DNA from: Sva-07 sp963717385 | Lineage (GTDB): Bacteria; Actinomycetota; Acidimicrobiia; Acidimicrobiales; Ilumatobacteraceae | Assembly: GCA_963717385.1 (NCBI GenBank) | Contig: CAVQWE010000003.1 | Span: 430,634-494,633 of the forward strand | Length of the DNA stretch: 64,000 nt | Reading direction: 5' to 3' | Shown here: in pieces, positions 63,226 to 64,000 of the stretch | Layout: every line of letters starts with the position of its first letter | How positions within the stretch are numbered: position 1 is the first letter of the stretch | Position numbers and translations under genes: made by a program | The notes under the pieces: generated by a model | Seen by the model: only the letters and a program-made list of their open reading frames with translations | Told to the model about the DNA's origin: nothing | Databases searched by the model: none

Positions 63226-63435
63226 ATGTTCGCCAATGTTGGGGACCAATTGATCATCGAGGGTCACCGGATCGGTCTGCCTCGTCGTAAGGGCAAGGTG
63301 GAGGAGGTGCGCGGTGCCGACGGTGGACCCCCGTACCTGGTCCGGTGGGACGACACCGGTCGTGCCACCTTGCTGTTCCCCGGAGTCGACTGCCGCGTCG
63401 AACATCTGACCGGGGCTGAGAAGGAGTCGCAATGA
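63226..63435 (+). CDS. DUF1918 domain protein
   Basis: A 69-residue protein, all of it the DUF1918 fold: FANVGDQLIIEGHRIGLPRRKGKVEEV followed by PPYLVRWDDTGRATLLFPGVD. It is a small barrel found in actinobacteria, often in stress loci; Rv0569 and Rv2302 of M. tuberculosis belong to it. AAAGGGGG lies 7 bases before ATG 63226 and fixes the start. Its stop overlaps the CBS gene start (ATGA). Function not established. Confidence 0.9.
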   Translation: MFANVGDQLIIEGHRIGLPRRKGKVEEVRGADGGPPYLVRWDDTGRATLLFPGVDCRVEHLTGAEKESQ

Positions 63436-63899
63436 ACGTTTCAGAACTTGCCGTACGAGAACCCGTCGTGATCGGTGGTGACGCCACCGTCACGGACACC
63501 GCCACGTTGATGGCGAGTTCGGGCGTCGGTTGTGTGATCGTCGTCGATGGACTCACCCCGGTCGGCATCGTGACCGATCGCGACATCGTCACCCGCGGAG
63601 TCGCGCACCAGTATCCGATGGATGGGAGGATCGATGGTCTGATGACCATGGGCATCATCGCCTTGGATGCTGGTCACGACCTCGATGCCCTGCTTCACGT
63701 GTTCCGTGATCATGCGGTTCGACGCGTTCCGATCGTCGACCACGACCGAGTGGTCGGGATCGTCTCGCTCGACGACATCATGGTGCTGATCTCCGAGCAG
63801 GTCTCCGACGTCTCCAAGGTGCTCGCCGGCCAGATCATGTTCCCGCACGCTGGCGACGACGCAGGAACACCGGTACCGGCTCAGCTCCACGAGAGCTGA
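63432..63899 (+). CDS. CBS-domain-pair protein (Hrp1-like)
   Basis: A 155-residue protein made of two CBS motifs. The first is EPVVIGGDATVTDTATLMASSGVGCVIVVDGLTPVGIVTDRDI (about residues 10-53), the second LDALLHVFRDHAVRRVPIVDHDRVVGIVSLDDIM (about 84-118). The TDRDI and SLDDI ends are where adenosyl ligands are held. It is similar in size and layout to Hrp1 (Rv2626c), a DosR-regulated protein of M. tuberculosis. Overlap with DUF1918 shows co-translation. Confidence 0.9.
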   Translation: MNVSELAVREPVVIGGDATVTDTATLMASSGVGCVIVVDGLTPVGIVTDRDIVTRGVAHQYPMDGRIDGLMTMGIIALDAGHDLDALLHVFRDHAVRRVPIVDHDRVVGIVSLDDIMVLISEQVSDVSKVLAGQIMFPHAGDDAGTPVPAQLHES

Positions 63900-63950
63900 T
63901 CGAGACATCCGGGAATCACCACACTGGTGACCGAGGTCGAGGAGGTGCCC

Positions 63951-64000
63951 ATGGCCACGGTGTTCCGCAACCGAACAGAGGCAGGTGTGGCGCCCGCGCA
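63951..64000 (+). CDS. Start of a further gene, cut by window edge (possible phosphoribosyltransferase)
   Basis: ATG 63951 has GGAGG at 63941-63945. Only 16 codons are seen: MATVFRNRTEAGVAPA. The pattern F-x-(D/N)-R-T-x-A-G is the usual start of stand-alone phosphoribosyltransferase-domain proteins, which also occur in stress loci (Rv0571c-like). That assignment rests on a few residues only. Confidence 0.45.
   Translation, partial: MATVFRNRTEAGVAPA

Noticed and set aside
1..64000. CRISPR array, prophage or insertion sequence
   Set aside because: No regularly spaced repeats, cas, phage structural, transposase or integrase sequences were seen on either strand.

Overview
The window is high-GC bacterial chromosome with the stamp of an actinobacterium. 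Seen in the sequence: a mycothiol synthase (mshD), a DUF3499 protein, an F420-type LLM oxidoreductase, DUF1876/DUF1918 stress proteins and many GTG starts. The mix of a dnaG-rpoD pair, terpenoid/acyl-CoA carboxylation genes, a P450 and SRPBCC/crotonase genes suggests Acidimicrobiia, perhaps Ilumatobacter-like; that placement is inference. No rRNA, CRISPR array, transposase or integrase was found.

Layout. 0-5 kb: a LarA-like protein (cut by the window edge) translationally coupled to an MDR dehydrogenase, then a fatty-acyl-CoA-reductase/HAD fusion divergent from a TetR regulator across a 16-bp palindrome. 5-7.4 kb: ddl and murF, divergent, for peptidoglycan precursors. 7.4-10.8 kb: MFS exporter with a 20-bp palindrome upstream, epoxide hydrolase, DinB-like protein. 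10.9-16.4 kb: a coupled operon of carboxyltransferase, biotin carboxylase/BCCP and AtuA-family protein, a layout known from isoprenoid (geranyl-CoA) or leucine catabolism. 16.6-24 kb: Nudix, DUF3516 helicase, DUF2071, DUF971, DUF2142, LLM oxidoreductase, ArfB. 24-36 kb: P450, alanine dehydrogenase, hydroxyacid dehydrogenase, J-domain membrane protein, tRNA-Val, DUF3499, M23 peptidase, kinase-like protein, rlmN, pepF, mshD. 36.2-36.4 kb: a probable 6C-type small RNA. 36.6-40.5 kb: overlapping hisC-B-H-A-F; hisI-trpE lie at 44.5-46.4 kb. 40-49 kb: crotonase, aldo/keto reductase, hydrolase, lone GroES, L,D-transpeptidase lipoprotein, YgfZ, site-2 protease. 49-55 kb: ppdK, dnaG, rpoD, tRNA-Asn. 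55-57 kb: SDR, SRPBCC, cupin, tRNA-Met. 57.0-58.9 kb: a 1.9-kb insertion bounded by direct repeats of the 3' part of tRNA-Met. 59-64 kb: MFS-cNMP fusion, two-domain universal stress protein, lipoprotein, DUF1876, DUF1918, CBS-pair protein and the start of another gene. The families in this last block match those of the mycobacterial DosR dormancy regulon.

A general caution: at least sixteen genes, including ddl and hisH, can be read as full-length family members only if one to three single-base indels are allowed. Reading frames on both sides of each break remain well conserved, and the breaks often fall in short homopolymers. I therefore treat most as likely sequencing or assembly indels and annotate the restored gene as CDS, naming the break point. 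The nucleotidyltransferase inside the tRNA-bounded element is different: its middle is deleted, so it is called a pseudogene.
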